Notes: generated from the sequence alone by a model not told the origin. DNA of 64,000 nt from Zestomonas insulae (GCF_016901015.1 NZ_JAFEUP010000001.1:186001-250000); one strand, 5' to 3'; numbered from the stretch's first letter, positions 34,624-44,534 are shown. Made by a program: numbers and translations.

Positions 34624-35814
34624 ATGACCGACGTCACCCACTCGCGCCTGCGTCCGCTGGCGGACAGCTCGCCGTCGGCGATCGTCGCCGGCTTTATCGC
34701 CATGCTCACCGGCTACACCAGTTCACTGGTGCTGATGTTCCAGGCCGGCCAGGCCGCCGGGTTGAGCAGCGGGCAGATTTCCTCGTGGATCTGGGCCCTG
34801 TCGATCGGCATGGCGATCTGCAGCATCGGCCTGTCGCTGCGCTACCGCGCGCCAGTGATGATCGCCTGGTCGACACCCGGCGCCGCGCTGCTGATCAGCA
34901 GCCTGCCGGGCGTGCCCTACGGTGAGGCGATCGGCGCCTACATCCTGGCCTCCGGGCTGATCCTGCTGATCGGCCTGACCGGCACCTTCGACCGCATCAT
35001 GCGCCGCGTCCCCGCCTCGCTGGCCGCGGCGCTGCTGGCCGGGGTGCTGTTCAAGATCGCCCTGGAAATCTGCAACGCCGCCCAGCAGCAGACCGTGCTG
35101 GTGGTCGCCATGCTGCTCGCCTACCTGCTCGGCAAGCGCCTGCTGCCGCGCTATGCGGTGCTCGCCGCGCTGATCGTCGGCTGCGTGCTGGCAGGTGCCT
35201 CGGGACTCCTGGATTTCCACGCCTTCGAGCTGAAGCTGGCCACCCCGGAATGGACCACGCCGAGCTTTTCCCTGAGCGCGGCGATCAGCATCGGCATCCC
35301 GCTGTTCATTGTCGCCATGGCCTCGCAGAACCTGCCGGGCATGGCAGTGCTGCGCGCCAACGGCTATGACGTGCCGGCCTCGCCGCTGCTCAGCACCACC
35401 GGCCTGGCGTCGATCCTGCTCGCGCCGTTTGGCTCCCACGGCATTCACATGGCGGCGATCAGCGCGGCGATTTGCGCCAGCCCGGAAGCCCACGAAGATC
35501 CGGCCAAGCGCTACACCGCAGCGGTGTGGTGCGGGGTGTTCTACGGCATCGCCGGGATTTTCGGCGCCACCCTCGCCGCGCTGTTCGCCGCGCTGCCCAA
35601 GGCGCTAATCCTGTCGATTGCCGCACTGGCGCTGTTCGCCTCAATCATCGGCGGCCTGACCCAGGCGATGAACGAGCCCAAGGAGCGCGAGGCGGCGCTG
35701 ATCACCTTCTTGGTCACCGCCTCGGGCATGAGCCTGTTCTCGGTCGGCTCGGCGTTCTGGGGCATCGTCGCCGGCATGTTGACGCTGGCGATCCTCAACT
35801 GGCGCAAAGCCTGA
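34624..35814 (+). CDS. BenE-family transporter
   Basis: A 396-residue membrane protein of the BenE (benzoate/H+ symporter) family, with 11-12 hydrophobic segments and the motifs IVAGFIAMLTGYTSSLVLMF and ISIGIPLFIVAMASQNLPGM near residue 220. An AAGGA site precedes the ATG. No benzoate-degrading genes are next to it, so its real substrate may be another compound. It is downstream of the LysE gene. Confidence 0.92.
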   Translation: MTDVTHSRLRPLADSSPSAIVAGFIAMLTGYTSSLVLMFQAGQAAGLSSGQISSWIWALSIGMAICSIGLSLRYRAPVMIAWSTPGAALLISSLPGVPYGEAIGAYILASGLILLIGLTGTFDRIMRRVPASLAAALLAGVLFKIALEICNAAQQQTVLVVAMLLAYLLGKRLLPRYAVLAALIVGCVLAGASGLLDFHAFELKLATPEWTTPSFSLSAAISIGIPLFIVAMASQNLPGMAVLRANGYDVPASPLLSTTGLASILLAPFGSHGIHMAAISAAICASPEAHEDPAKRYTAAVWCGVFYGIAGIFGATLAALFAALPKALILSIAALALFASIIGGLTQAMNEPKEREAALITFLVTASGMSLFSVGSAFWGIVAGMLTLAILNWRKA

Positions 35815-35820
35815 GACGAA

Positions 35821-35846
35821 AAAAAGCGCCTTGCGGCGCCTTTTTT
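35821..35846. terminator. Bidirectional terminator-like hairpin
   Basis: AAAAAGCGCC-TTGC-GGCGCCTTTTTT between the convergent BenE-like and BASS genes, with A- and T-runs on both sides. The GC stem is short (5 bp) but flanked by A/T. Confidence 0.8.
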
Positions 35847-35850
35847 GTAT

Positions 35851-36735
35851 TCAGGCCTCGGCGGCCAGCTCGCGACCGTGCGCGCGATTGACCCACCAGC
35901 CGAACCCAGCCGCGGTGAAGAACATGATCAGGCTGTAGATCGCCGCCGGGATCGCCATGGTCGGGTTGTTGAGCAGCATCGGGCTCAGTGCCAGGGCAAT
36001 CGCCAGGGTGCCGTTGTGAATGCCGATCTCCATGCCGATCGCCACCGCCTGGCGCTGCGACAGGTTGAACAGGCGCGGCACGCAGTAGCCGACCGCCAGG
36101 CTCAACAGGTTGAAGCACAGCGCGGCCATGCCGACTACCGGGGCGTATTCGAGGAAGGTCTGCCAGTCCTTGGCCACGGCGAGCAGGATGATCAGCGCGA
36201 GGAACAGCGCCGAGACGATCTTCACCGGCTTCTGCATGCGCTCGGCGAAAGCCGGGAAGCGGCTGCGCACCCACATGCCGATCGCCACCGGGCCGAGCAC
36301 GATGGCGAACACCTGGACGACCTTGGCGAACTGCAGCGGAATCGCCTGATCCGCCGACATGAAGTGCATCAGCGACAGGTTGACGATCAGCGGCATGGTC
36401 AGCACGGCGATTACCGAGTTCACCGCGGTCAGGGTGATGTTCAGAGCCACGTCCCCGTGTGCCAGGTGGCTGTAGAGGTTGGCCGTGGTGCCGCCCGGCG
36501 AGGCCGCGAGCAGCATCAGGCCGACCGCCAGGGCCGCCTCGAGCTGGAAGCCCTTGGCAATAAAGAAGCAGGCCAGCGGCAGCAGCAACAGCTGGCACGC
36601 CAGGCCGATCAGCACAGGCTTGGGAAATTTGGCGACGCGGGCGAAGTCCGCCAGGGTCAGCGACAGCCCCAGGCCAAGCATGATGATGCCCAGGGCCAGG
36701 GGAAGGAACAGGGTACTGAGAATGCTGGAAGTCAT
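35851..36735 (-). CDS. Bile acid:sodium symporter family (BASS) transporter
   Basis: A 294-residue membrane protein of the BASS family (SBF-like domain), about ten hydrophobic segments, with ALAVGLMLLAASPGGTTANL near residue 77 and AIGMEIGIHNGTLAIALALS near 230, both conserved substrate/sodium-site regions. The start at 36735 overlaps an AANAANAA-type motif. It shares a minus-strand run with the upstream SDR but has a terminator between. The substrate may be a sterol-like or keto-acid anion; this is a family-level statement. Confidence 0.9.
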   Translation of the reverse strand: MTSSILSTLFLPLALGIIMLGLGLSLTLADFARVAKFPKPVLIGLACQLLLLPLACFFIAKGFQLEAALAVGLMLLAASPGGTTANLYSHLAHGDVALNITLTAVNSVIAVLTMPLIVNLSLMHFMSADQAIPLQFAKVVQVFAIVLGPVAIGMWVRSRFPAFAERMQKPVKIVSALFLALIILLAVAKDWQTFLEYAPVVGMAALCFNLLSLAVGYCVPRLFNLSQRQAVAIGMEIGIHNGTLAIALALSPMLLNNPTMAIPAAIYSLIMFFTAAGFGWWVNRAHGRELAAEA

Positions 36736-36742
36736 TATTGTT
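36735..36742 (-). promoter_or_regulatory. Candidate Hfq/Crc A-rich motif at the BASS start codon
   Basis: AACAATAA on the minus strand, overlapping the first base of the ATG. It fits AANAANAA. Confidence 0.5.
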
Positions 36743-36837
36743 GTGCTCTCGTGGGACCTGCATGGGATTCTGCGCAAGGCCTACCGGCGGCGGTAGTGGC
36801 CGAACGCGCCAGGCGACTGGCGAGGTGTAACAGAATG

Positions 36838-36863
36838 CAAAAAGGCGCCGAACAGGCGCCTTT
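36838..36863 (-). terminator. Terminator of the SDR gene
   Basis: On the minus strand AAAGGCGCC-TGTTC-GGCGCCTTT is followed by TTGCAT, giving a five-base T-run. It lies about 20 bases past the SDR stop. Confidence 0.8.
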
Positions 36864-36883
36864 CTTGCCGAAGCTCGCGCGAC

Positions 36884-37645
36884 TCAGATCGCCGTCGAGC
36901 CGCCGTCCACCGCCAGGGCATGGCCGGTGGTGAAGCTGGCGCCATCGCTGCACAGATAGAGGACCGCCGCGGCGATTTCCTCGACCTTGCCGACCCGACC
37001 CACCGGGTGCATGGCGGCGGCGAACTCGGCCTTCTTCGGGTCCGACTCGTAGGCGCGACGGAACATGTCGGTGTCGATCACCGCCGGGCACACGGCGTTC
37101 ACGCGGATCTGCTTCTTCGCGTACTCGATCGCCGCCGACTTGGTCAGGCCGATCACCGCGTGCTTGGACGCCGCGTAGATGCTCATCTTCGGCGCCGCGC
37201 CGAGGCCAGCCACCGACGCGGTGTTGACGATCGCCCCGCCGCCCTGGGCCAGCAACAGCGGGATCTGGTGCTTCATGCACAGCCATACGCCCTTGACGTT
37301 GACGCCCATGATCGCGTCGAACTCGTCCTCATTACCGTCGGCCAGCTTGCCCTTCTCGATCTCGATGCCGGCGTTGTTGAAGGCGTAGTCGAGGCGGCCG
37401 TAAGCGGCCAGCACTCCATCCATCAGCGCCTTGACCTCGACGTCCTTGGTCACGTCGCAGCGGATGAAGGTCGCCTCACCGCCAGCGGAGCGGATCAGCT
37501 GCACCGTGGCCTCGCCGCCCTGCGCGTCGTAGTCGGCAACCACCACTTTCAGCCCTTCGGCGGCGAACGCCTGGGCAGTGGCACGACCAATGCCGGCAGC
37601 TGCGCCGGTGACCAGGGCAACCTGGCCGGAGAATTTCATGCTCAT
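36884..37645 (-). CDS. Short-chain dehydrogenase/reductase
   Basis: A 253-residue classical SDR: GAAAGIGRAT at the N-terminus, NNAGIE near residue 90, Ser in IVNTASVAGLG and YAASKHAVIG near 157, ending TTGHALAVDGGSTAI as usual for glucose-dehydrogenase-like SDRs. It begins MSMKFSGQVALVTG. It is divergent from the MDR reductase at 37878, with a 232-base gap. The substrate is unknown. Confidence 0.93.
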   Translation of the reverse strand: MSMKFSGQVALVTGAAAGIGRATAQAFAAEGLKVVVADYDAQGGEATVQLIRSAGGEATFIRCDVTKDVEVKALMDGVLAAYGRLDYAFNNAGIEIEKGKLADGNEDEFDAIMGVNVKGVWLCMKHQIPLLLAQGGGAIVNTASVAGLGAAPKMSIYAASKHAVIGLTKSAAIEYAKKQIRVNAVCPAVIDTDMFRRAYESDPKKAEFAAAMHPVGRVGKVEEIAAAVLYLCSDGASFTTGHALAVDGGSTAI

Positions 37646-37753
37646 GTATTTATCCTCGATAGCACTCGCAAAGCTTCGGTCAGTCTATTCAGCCGGCGGC
37701 GGCCAGGGGCAGCACTATCAGAGTCTACAAGGTGGCTCCATCCAGCAGATTGA

Positions 37754-37863
37754 TTAATACCCGCCACTGCCGATCAACGGCGTGGATGATCGGCCATTCT
37801 GCGCCCAGACAAAACTTGCCGGATCAGCGCGCGGCGGCTATCACCAACACTCTTTAATACCCG
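37754..37863. repeat. Direct repeat TTAATACCCG, exactly 100 bases apart
   Basis: TTAATACCCG at 37754-37763 and 37854-37863 in the gap between the divergent SDR and reductase genes. The second copy ends 14 bases before the reductase start. It could be a regulator half-site pair or chance. Confidence 0.3.
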
Positions 37864-37877
37864 ATGAGTGCCTTGCC

Positions 37878-38882
37878 ATGTCTGCCCAACTCAACCGCCA
37901 GTTCCTGCTCGCTCAACGCCCGGTCGGCGCCGTCAGCCGCGCCACTTTCGACTACGTGGAAAAGCCGCTGGGCGAGCCGGCCGCCGGCCAGATTCTGGTG
38001 AAGAACGAGTACCTGTCCATCGACCCGGCCATGCGCGGCTGGATGAATGACGCCAAGTCGTACATCCCCCCGGTCGGCATCGGTGAAGTGATGCGCGCGC
38101 TGGGCGTCGGCCAGGTCGTCGCCTCGCAGCACCCGGGCTTCGCCGTCGGCGACTACGTGAACGGCGCGCTCGGCGTGCAGGACTACTTCCTCGGCGAGCC
38201 CAAGGGCTTCTACAAGGTCGATCCGAAGCGCGCGCCGCTGCCGCTGTACCTGTCCGCCCTGGGCATGACCGGCATGACCGCCTACTTCGCCCTGCTCGAC
38301 GTCGGCGCGCCGAAAGCCGGTGACACCGTGGTGCTGTCCGGCGCCGCCGGCGCGGTCGGCACCATCGCCGGGCAGATCGCCAAGATCAAAGGCTGCCGTG
38401 TCATCGGCATCGCCGGCGGCAAGGAGAAGTGCCAGTACCTGATCGACGAACTCGGCTTCGACGGCGCCATCGACTACAAGAATGAAGACGTGGTCGCCGG
38501 CCTCAAGCGCGAATGCCCGAAAGGCGTCGACGTGTACTTCGACAACGTCGGCGGCGACATCCTCGATGCCGTGCTCAGCCGCCTGGCACCCAAGGCCCGC
38601 GTGGTGATCTGCGGCGCGATCAGCCAGTACAACAACAAGGAAGCCGTGAAAGGCCCGGCCAACTACCTCTCGCTGCTGGTCAACCGCGCGCGCATGGAAG
38701 GCTTCGTGGTAATGGACTACGCCAGCCAGTTCGCCGCTGCCGCCCAGGAGATGGGTGGCTGGATGGCGGAAGGCAAGCTGAAGAGCAAGGAGGACATCGT
38801 CGAAGGCCTGCAAACCTTCCCGGAAACCCTGCTCAAGCTGTTCAGCGGCGAGAACTTCGGCAAGCTGGTGCTCAAGGTCTGA
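37878..38882 (+). CDS. NADP-dependent zinc-free medium-chain reductase (CurA/LTB4DH-like)
   Basis: A 334-residue medium-chain dehydrogenase of the quinone-oxidoreductase/leukotriene B4 dehydrogenase type, with no catalytic zinc ligands. The NADP site is GAAGAVGTIAGQIAK near residue 155 followed by a GIAGGKEKC segment. The start at 37878 is the first ATG giving the family N-terminus (LNRQFLLAQRPVGAV). Such enzymes reduce the double bond of alpha,beta-unsaturated ketones such as curcumin. It stands alone and is followed by a strong hairpin. Confidence 0.92.
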   Translation: MSAQLNRQFLLAQRPVGAVSRATFDYVEKPLGEPAAGQILVKNEYLSIDPAMRGWMNDAKSYIPPVGIGEVMRALGVGQVVASQHPGFAVGDYVNGALGVQDYFLGEPKGFYKVDPKRAPLPLYLSALGMTGMTAYFALLDVGAPKAGDTVVLSGAAGAVGTIAGQIAKIKGCRVIGIAGGKEKCQYLIDELGFDGAIDYKNEDVVAGLKRECPKGVDVYFDNVGGDILDAVLSRLAPKARVVICGAISQYNNKEAVKGPANYLSLLVNRARMEGFVVMDYASQFAAAAQEMGGWMAEGKLKSKEDIVEGLQTFPETLLKLFSGENFGKLVLKV

Positions 38883-38901
38883 TCGCTCCACACCGCTACA
38901 A

Positions 38902-38930
38902 GAACAGCCCAGGCATTGCCTGGGCTGTTC
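38902..38930. terminator. Terminator hairpin between reductase and chemoreceptor genes
   Basis: GAACAGCCCAGGC-ATT-GCCTGGGCTGTTC, a 13-bp perfect stem between the convergent genes. A GTTTACT tract follows on the plus strand and a TTCTTGT tract on the minus strand. Confidence 0.8.
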
Positions 38931-38944
38931 GTTTACTCCGCCGG

Positions 38945-40897
38945 CTACAGGCGAAACTGCTGCACCAGCGCCTGCAACTCGCCACCCAAACGCGCCAGCT
39001 CGCCGCTCGCCGCCGCCATCTGCGCGTTGCTGACCACACCCTGCTCGGCCACCCTGCGCACCTGCACAACGTTGCGACTGATCTCCTCGGCTACCGCGCT
39101 CTGCTCGACTGCTGAGCTGGCGATTTGCTGATTGAACGCCTCGATACTGCCCACCGCGCCGGTGATCAGGATCAGCGCCTGACGCGCCTGCTCACCGTAA
39201 CCGACCGCTTCCTGACTGAGCTGAGCGCTGCCCGCCATCTGCTGCACGGCCCGTTCGGACAGCTGCTGCAGTTCGGCGATCAGTCCTTCGATCTCGGCAG
39301 TCGATTGTTGGGTGCGCTGTGCCAGCGCCCGCACCTCGTCGGCGACCACCGCGAAGCCGCGGCCCTGCTCGCCAGCGCGAGCGGCCTCGATGGCGGCATT
39401 CAGCGCCAGCAGGTTGGTCTGCTCGGCGACCGCCTTGATCACGTCGAGCACCCCACCGATCCGCTCGCTGCCCTGATGCAGGCGGCGGATGGTGCTCATC
39501 GACTGCTCGACGTCGGCCGCCAGGCGCACGATCTGCGCCGCGCTCTGGCCGACCACTCGATCGCCGTCGTGGGCATTGCGGTTGGCCTGCAACGCTGCCT
39601 CGGCGGCCTGGCCAGCGTTGCGCGACACCTCTTCGGCGGAGCTAGCCAGCTGCTGGGTGGCGGCCGCCGCCTGCTCGGTCTCGCGCTGCTGCGCCCGCGC
39701 ACCCGCATCGCTGAGCCGGCTGCTCTGGCTGAGCTGTTCGGCCGCGCCGTGCAACTGGTCGATGCCCTGCCCCAGGCGCGCCACCATGCCGCGCAGGTTC
39801 TCAGTCATCAGCCCCATGGCCTGACCGAGCTGACCCAGTTCGTCGCGCCGGCCGTCGTCGGCCTCACGGTGGCTCAGGTCGCCGGCGGCGATGCGCTGGG
39901 CCAGCGCCAGGGTGCGTTGCAGCGGCGGCAGCAGCAACTGGCGAATCACCAGACTGGCTGCGCCGGCGAGTAGCAGGATCACCCCGCCGCTGACAGCGAG
40001 CAGGCGCATGATCGCCACACGCTGCATCTCCAGACGCTGCAGGTGCTCGTCGCGCGCCCGGTCGGCCTGGGCCAGCACCGCTGCGGCGAAGCCTTGCATG
40101 TCGGTGGCACTCTGCTGGCTGGCGGCGCGACTCGTGCGGTAGTGCTCGAACGCCTGCCGGTAAGCGACCAGCGCCTGGCGGGCGGCCTGCAATACGTCTT
40201 CGTGCTCCGCGCCGAGGCCGGCCAGCAGCGCCGCCACTGCACCATCAGCGGTCTGCATGAACTCGCCCCACTCGCGCAGTGGCTGCTCGCCACCGCCCTG
40301 CACAAAGGTGTACTCGCGGTTGCGTACGGCGAGGAGCACGCGCAGTAGTGACGCGGCGTTCTCGGCGAAGGTCAGGGTATCGCCGCTCATCGCGGCCTGA
40401 TCGCCCAGGGCGACGCGCAGCGCATCGAACATGTCGCGCTCGACGAACTCGACCTGCAGACGCGCCTCCTCGGCCTGCGCCTGCATGTCCTGGCGCGCTC
40501 GCTCGGCCAGTTCGCGCTGGCTGACAAACTGAGCGAAGCGCGCCAGATAATCCGCGCCGCCGTGCTCGATGTCCTGCAACGCCACACCAGTCGCCGCATC
40601 GGCGTGGCGCTGCAGTGTCGCCGCCTTGCCCGCCAGCGCGGCCATCGCCGTGCGCACGCGCTCGGCCGAAGCCTGGTCCGGCGCCAGGGCGAAGTCCTTC
40701 TCGGCCTGACGCGCCTCGCCGAGCAGCAGATTGATGTCGGCGAGCAACTGGCTTTGCCGGTTGCCCTCGACCAACCGATCGGCGGCCTGGAGGGCGATAA
40801 CAATCGCCAGCAGCGACAGCGCCGAGACCAGACCGAAGGCGAGCATTAGCTTGCGACCGACCGCGAGGTCGGCCAGCCAATCCTGCAGGGCCCGCAT
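38945..40897 (-). CDS. Methyl-accepting chemotaxis protein coupled to the PQQ dehydrogenase
   Basis: A 650-residue chemoreceptor. TM1 is at about 13-36, a periplasmic sensor of about 255 residues follows (all-helical, no Cache signature, size fitting a helical bimodular HBM domain as in McpS), TM2 is at about 296-318, then HAMP (about 319-372) and the signalling helices with the hairpin [20 protein letters not shown]. The ATG lies one base after the stop of the PQQ dehydrogenase gene (TGAGATG), so it is translated from the same mRNA. It probably senses a substrate or product of this catabolic island; this is inferred. No CheR-binding pentapeptide is seen. Confidence 0.88.
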   Translation of the reverse strand: MRALQDWLADLAVGRKLMLAFGLVSALSLLAIVIALQAADRLVEGNRQSQLLADINLLLGEARQAEKDFALAPDQASAERVRTAMAALAGKAATLQRHADAATGVALQDIEHGGADYLARFAQFVSQRELAERARQDMQAQAEEARLQVEFVERDMFDALRVALGDQAAMSGDTLTFAENAASLLRVLLAVRNREYTFVQGGGEQPLREWGEFMQTADGAVAALLAGLGAEHEDVLQAARQALVAYRQAFEHYRTSRAASQQSATDMQGFAAAVLAQADRARDEHLQRLEMQRVAIMRLLAVSGGVILLLAGAASLVIRQLLLPPLQRTLALAQRIAAGDLSHREADDGRRDELGQLGQAMGLMTENLRGMVARLGQGIDQLHGAAEQLSQSSRLSDAGARAQQRETEQAAAATQQLASSAEEVSRNAGQAAEAALQANRNAHDGDRVVGQSAAQIVRLAADVEQSMSTIRRLHQGSERIGGVLDVIKAVAEQTNLLALNAAIEAARAGEQGRGFAVVADEVRALAQRTQQSTAEIEGLIAELQQLSERAVQQMAGSAQLSQEAVGYGEQARQALILITGAVGSIEAFNQQIASSAVEQSAVAEEISRNVVQVRRVAEQGVVSNAQMAAASGELARLGGELQALVQQFRL

Positions 40898-40898
40898 C

Positions 40899-43031
40899 TC
40901 AGTGCTCCGGCGCAATGAGTTTGGGCGGCGACGGCTGCTTGGCCCGGGCGCGATCACGCAGATACTGGTAAATGGCCTCCAGCTCAGCGTCGCCGAGCTC
41001 GTCGAACTGCGGCATGCCCTTGGCCTGCAGCGCACCGTCGCGCACCACCGCGCTCAGCGACTGCGGGTACAGCGCCATCGCCGAGGCGCGCAGATCCGGC
41101 GCGCCGCCACCGCTGATCGCGTCATGTCCGTGGCAGGTCTGGCAGGTCGTCGCGTACAAGGCCTCGCCGCGCGCCACGCTGGCGGCGTCGAGTTGCAGGT
41201 CGGCACGGTCGAGCGGCACCACCGGGGTATGCGGGGTATCCGGCAGCTCGCCCTTGGCGTCGAGGGCGAAGGTCAGTAGACGCCGGCCACCGTCGCGGAA
41301 ACTCCAGCCGTGCTGGGCGAACAGTGAACCGCCGACCAGCGGGCCGCCGCCGCCCCAGCCGACCAGCACCGCCACGTACTGACGACCGTCGACGCTATAG
41401 CTGATCGGCGGCGCGGAAATCCCGCGCTGCGCCTGGAACTGCCAGCGCGTTTCGCCGGTGGCTGCGTCGAAGGCAACCAGGTGACCGTCGGCCTGGCCCT
41501 GGAACACCAGCCCGCCGGCGGTGCTCAGCGTACCGCCCGGCCAGGCGCCGGCGGTCGGTCGCCGCCAGCGCTCGCGCTGCGCCAGCGGATCCCAGGCGAC
41601 CAGTGCCGAGCTGCCGGCGTCCTTGGGAATGTCGCCAGCATCGACGTTGACGCCGAAGGCGTAGGTGTTGCGCTTGTGCTGCCAGGTCAGCGGGTCGATG
41701 CCCTTGTCGTTGTAGTAACCGGGGATGTCCAGAGTCGGGATGTAGACCAGCCCGGTGTCCGGATTGAACGACATCGGGTGCCAGCTGTGGCGGCCCGGCG
41801 GACCAGGCCAGATCAGCGCCTCACCACTCTCGTAGCGCGCCCCCGGCACTTCTACCGGACGGCCAGTGGCGAGGTCGATGCGCTCGGCCCAGGTGACCTT
41901 GCCGAGCTTTTCGGCGGAGATCAGCTTGCCGGTGGCGCGGTCGAGTACATAGAAGAAGCCGTTCTTCGGCGCGTGCATCAGCACCTGACGCGGCTGGCCG
42001 TCGATGGTCAGCTCGGCGAGCACCATGTCCATCGCCGAGTTGTAGTCCCACTGCTCACCCGGCGTGGTCTGGTAGTGCCAGGCGTAGGCGCCGGTATCGG
42101 CATCCAACGCGACGATCGACGACAGGAACAGGTTGTCACCGCCGCCCGGGCTGCGGATCTTGCGGTTCCACGGCGCGCCGTTGCCGGTGCCGATGTACAC
42201 CCGATTGAACTGTGGGTCGTAGGTCAGCGAGTTCCACGCCGTGCCACCACCGCCGTGCTTCCACCACTCGCCGGTCCAGGTCTTGGCGGCCATCGCCATG
42301 GCCTGGTTCTCGAAGCCGTCAGCCGGATTTCCGGGCACCGTGTGGAAGCGCCAGGCCTGTTTGCCGGTCTCGGCATCGTAGGCGGTGACATAGCCGCGCA
42401 GCGGGCCGTTGTCGGCGCCGCCGAAACCGATCAGCACCTTGCCGTTGAAGGCCAGTGGTGCGCCGGTGATCTGCGCATGGGTCTCCGGGTCGGTGGTCTG
42501 GGTCGACCACACCTGCTTGCCGCTGGCCATGTCGATGCCGATCAACCGGCCGTCGCCGGTGCCGACGAAGACCTTGTCGCCCCACATCGCCAAACCACGG
42601 TTCATGCCCCAGTACATGCGCTGACGCGCCGGGTTGTGCGCGCGGAATGCCGCGGTGACCTGCGGATCGAAGCGCCACAGGGTCTTGCCGCTGCGCGCGT
42701 CGACGGCGTAAACCACGCTGAAGCTGGCACTGAAGTAGATCACTCCGTCTTTGACCAGCGGCGTGGAGACCAGAGAGGTGGCCTCGGGAACGTCCATCGC
42801 CCAGGCCAAACCGAGGCGTCCCACTGACTCACGATCGATCTGCTCCAACGGGCTGAAACGCTGTTCGGAATAGGTACGGCCGTAGGACAGCCAGTTGACG
42901 CCGGGTTGGCCGGCGGCAATCTGCGCACCGTCGATCGCGGCCTGGACCGACGGTGCAAGGCATAGCGCGAGGCCGGCGCACAGCCCGGCCAGACGCGAAA
43001 GCATGGAGATTGGCATTGTTGTTCTCATCAT
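40899..43031 (-). CDS. Secreted PQQ-dependent alcohol dehydrogenase with C-terminal cytochrome c domain
   Basis: A quinohemoprotein of about 710 residues. A signal peptide ends near APSVQA, the eight-bladed PQQ propeller carries the catalytic Asp in [10 protein letters not shown] and repeated W-motifs, and the C-terminal c-type cytochrome has CQTCH near residue 645. The vicinal Cys-Cys seen in many quinohemoprotein alcohol dehydrogenases is replaced here by MYWG at the equivalent region (about 135). The residue two after the catalytic Asp is Asn, not the Asp typical of lanthanide-type enzymes. The start is uncertain: 43031, 43028 and 43016 are candidates. It is followed by the chemoreceptor one base later. 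Confidence 0.9.
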   Translation of the reverse strand: MMRTTMPISMLSRLAGLCAGLALCLAPSVQAAIDGAQIAAGQPGVNWLSYGRTYSEQRFSPLEQIDRESVGRLGLAWAMDVPEATSLVSTPLVKDGVIYFSASFSVVYAVDARSGKTLWRFDPQVTAAFRAHNPARQRMYWGMNRGLAMWGDKVFVGTGDGRLIGIDMASGKQVWSTQTTDPETHAQITGAPLAFNGKVLIGFGGADNGPLRGYVTAYDAETGKQAWRFHTVPGNPADGFENQAMAMAAKTWTGEWWKHGGGGTAWNSLTYDPQFNRVYIGTGNGAPWNRKIRSPGGGDNLFLSSIVALDADTGAYAWHYQTTPGEQWDYNSAMDMVLAELTIDGQPRQVLMHAPKNGFFYVLDRATGKLISAEKLGKVTWAERIDLATGRPVEVPGARYESGEALIWPGPPGRHSWHPMSFNPDTGLVYIPTLDIPGYYNDKGIDPLTWQHKRNTYAFGVNVDAGDIPKDAGSSALVAWDPLAQRERWRRPTAGAWPGGTLSTAGGLVFQGQADGHLVAFDAATGETRWQFQAQRGISAPPISYSVDGRQYVAVLVGWGGGGPLVGGSLFAQHGWSFRDGGRRLLTFALDAKGELPDTPHTPVVPLDRADLQLDAASVARGEALYATTCQTCHGHDAISGGGAPDLRASAMALYPQSLSAVVRDGALQAKGMPQFDELGDAELEAIYQYLRDRARAKQPSPPKLIAPEH
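43016..43023 (-). promoter_or_regulatory. Candidate Hfq/Crc A-rich motif at the PQQ dehydrogenase start
   Basis: AACAACAA on the minus strand within the first codons or the leader of the PQQ dehydrogenase, depending on the start used. Confidence 0.55.
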
Positions 43032-43038
43032 GGGGAGA

Positions 43039-44505
43039 TCAGGCGGAGCGCCGCGCAGCAGCGGCAGCACCGGCGATACGGCCAAGCACCGAACCAGAGG
43101 TCAGCCCGGCGCCTCCGGCGTATTTCACGTAGTAGAGGTTGCCAACCAGCTCACCGGCGGCGTACAGCCCGGGTAGCGGCTGGTCGGCTTCGTCGAGCAC
43201 CTCGGCGCCGCTGTTCACCTTCAGGCCGCCAAAGGTGAAGGTGATTCCGCAGGTCACCGCGTAGGCGACGAAGGGCGGCTGCTCCAACGGGTTGGCCCAG
43301 TTCGACTTGGGAATCGCCAGGCCGGTGGTCGAACGGCCGTCGCGCACCGCCGGGTTGAACGGCACCTCGCGACGCACCGCGGCGTTGTACTCGCGCAAGG
43401 TTTCGAGCAGCGCGTTGGCGTTGATGCCTTCCAGCTTGCCGGCCAGCTCCTCCAAGCTGTCGGCTTGGATGCGAGTGGCCTGGCGTACGCGGTACTCGTC
43501 CGGCAGCAGGTCATGGCTGTGCTGGTCGAACAGTTGCCAGGCCACCCCGCTTGGCTGCTGCAGCACCTTGGCGCCCATCCCCGAGTAGGTGTAATTGCGA
43601 AAATCCAGGCCCTCGTCGACGAAACGCTTGCCGTCGGCGTTGACCACCAGGCCGAGGTGGAAATAGTTCTTCTGCTGGTTGAGGCGGTCGAGGTCGCCGA
43701 GTTCCGGCGCGTTGACGTCGTAGAACACCGCGTGACAGCCGGACCAGTTGCCGTAGGGCACCGCGCCGACGTCGAGGGCCATCTGGATGCCGTCGCCGGT
43801 GTTGTAGCGGGTGCCACGCACCTTGGCGAGATCCCAGCCGGGGCCAAGGTACTGGGCGCGCCAGGCGAGGTTGGCGTGGAAGCCGCCGGTGGCGAGCACC
43901 ACGCCAGCGGCACGAAACTCGCGGCCATCGGCGCAGCGGATGCGCCAGCCATCGCCATCGCGGGTCAGCGCCTGGGCGCGGCAGTCGTAGTGCAACTCGA
44001 CACCGTCGCGCTCGGCGCGACCGAGCAGCGCTTCGACCAGACCCAGGCCGCCACCGGACACCTCGATGGTCAGCCCGCCCCAGAAGCGGTACTTGCCCTC
44101 GACCTTGAATGCCTGCCGGCCGTAGATCGGCATGAAGCGCACACCCTTGCCGGTCATCCAGCGCAGGGTCGGCAAGCTTTCGCCAACCACGGTGTCGAGC
44201 ACCTCGGGATCGGCACGGTACTGGCTCAACGCGGCCAGTTCGCCGTAGAAGTCGTCCGAGCTGTAACGGCCGAAATCGCTGTTCTCCACCTCGCTGTCGA
44301 GCAGGTCGGGCATCAGCTGGCGCAAGTCGTCCACGCCGTCGTAGGCGACGCGGAAGGCGCCGCCGGTGTGTGCCGAGTTGCCTCCGCGAAAGCGTTGCGG
44401 GGCGCGTTCGAGCAGCGCCACGCGGGCGCCCTGCTCACGCGCCGATAGCGCCGCGCAGAGTCCGGCATTGCCGCTGCCCAGCACGATCACGTCGTAGTCT
44501 TGCAT
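43039..44505 (-). CDS. FAD-dependent dehydrogenase (FAD_binding_2; tricarballylate/3-ketosteroid dehydrogenase-like)
   Basis: A 488-residue flavoprotein. The FAD motif VLGSGNAGLCAALSARE lies near residue 9, an FAD-binding second segment (VVLATGGFHANLAW) near residue 205, and the C-terminal GLYAAGELVGNLYYVKYAGG matches the fumarate-reductase-like superfamily. It resembles TcuA (tricarballylate dehydrogenase) more than a confirmed 3-ketosteroid delta-1-dehydrogenase; both are in this superfamily, so the substrate cannot be fixed. No signal peptide is seen, so it is cytoplasmic. The start follows CAGGAGAAGCAC. It lies between the SMP-30-like and PQQ genes. Confidence 0.85.
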   Translation of the reverse strand: MQDYDVIVLGSGNAGLCAALSAREQGARVALLERAPQRFRGGNSAHTGGAFRVAYDGVDDLRQLMPDLLDSEVENSDFGRYSSDDFYGELAALSQYRADPEVLDTVVGESLPTLRWMTGKGVRFMPIYGRQAFKVEGKYRFWGGLTIEVSGGGLGLVEALLGRAERDGVELHYDCRAQALTRDGDGWRIRCADGREFRAAGVVLATGGFHANLAWRAQYLGPGWDLAKVRGTRYNTGDGIQMALDVGAVPYGNWSGCHAVFYDVNAPELGDLDRLNQQKNYFHLGLVVNADGKRFVDEGLDFRNYTYSGMGAKVLQQPSGVAWQLFDQHSHDLLPDEYRVRQATRIQADSLEELAGKLEGINANALLETLREYNAAVRREVPFNPAVRDGRSTTGLAIPKSNWANPLEQPPFVAYAVTCGITFTFGGLKVNSGAEVLDEADQPLPGLYAAGELVGNLYYVKYAGGAGLTSGSVLGRIAGAAAAARRSA

Positions 44506-44534
44506 GTGCTTCTCCTGATGTTCAAAGAGCCGGC

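Noticed and set aside
43039..44505. Naming the FAD protein a 3-ketosteroid delta-1-dehydrogenase
   Set aside because: Only superfamily-level similarity is visible. The overall pattern is at least as close to tricarballylate-dehydrogenase-like proteins, and no KstD-specific residue set could be confirmed.
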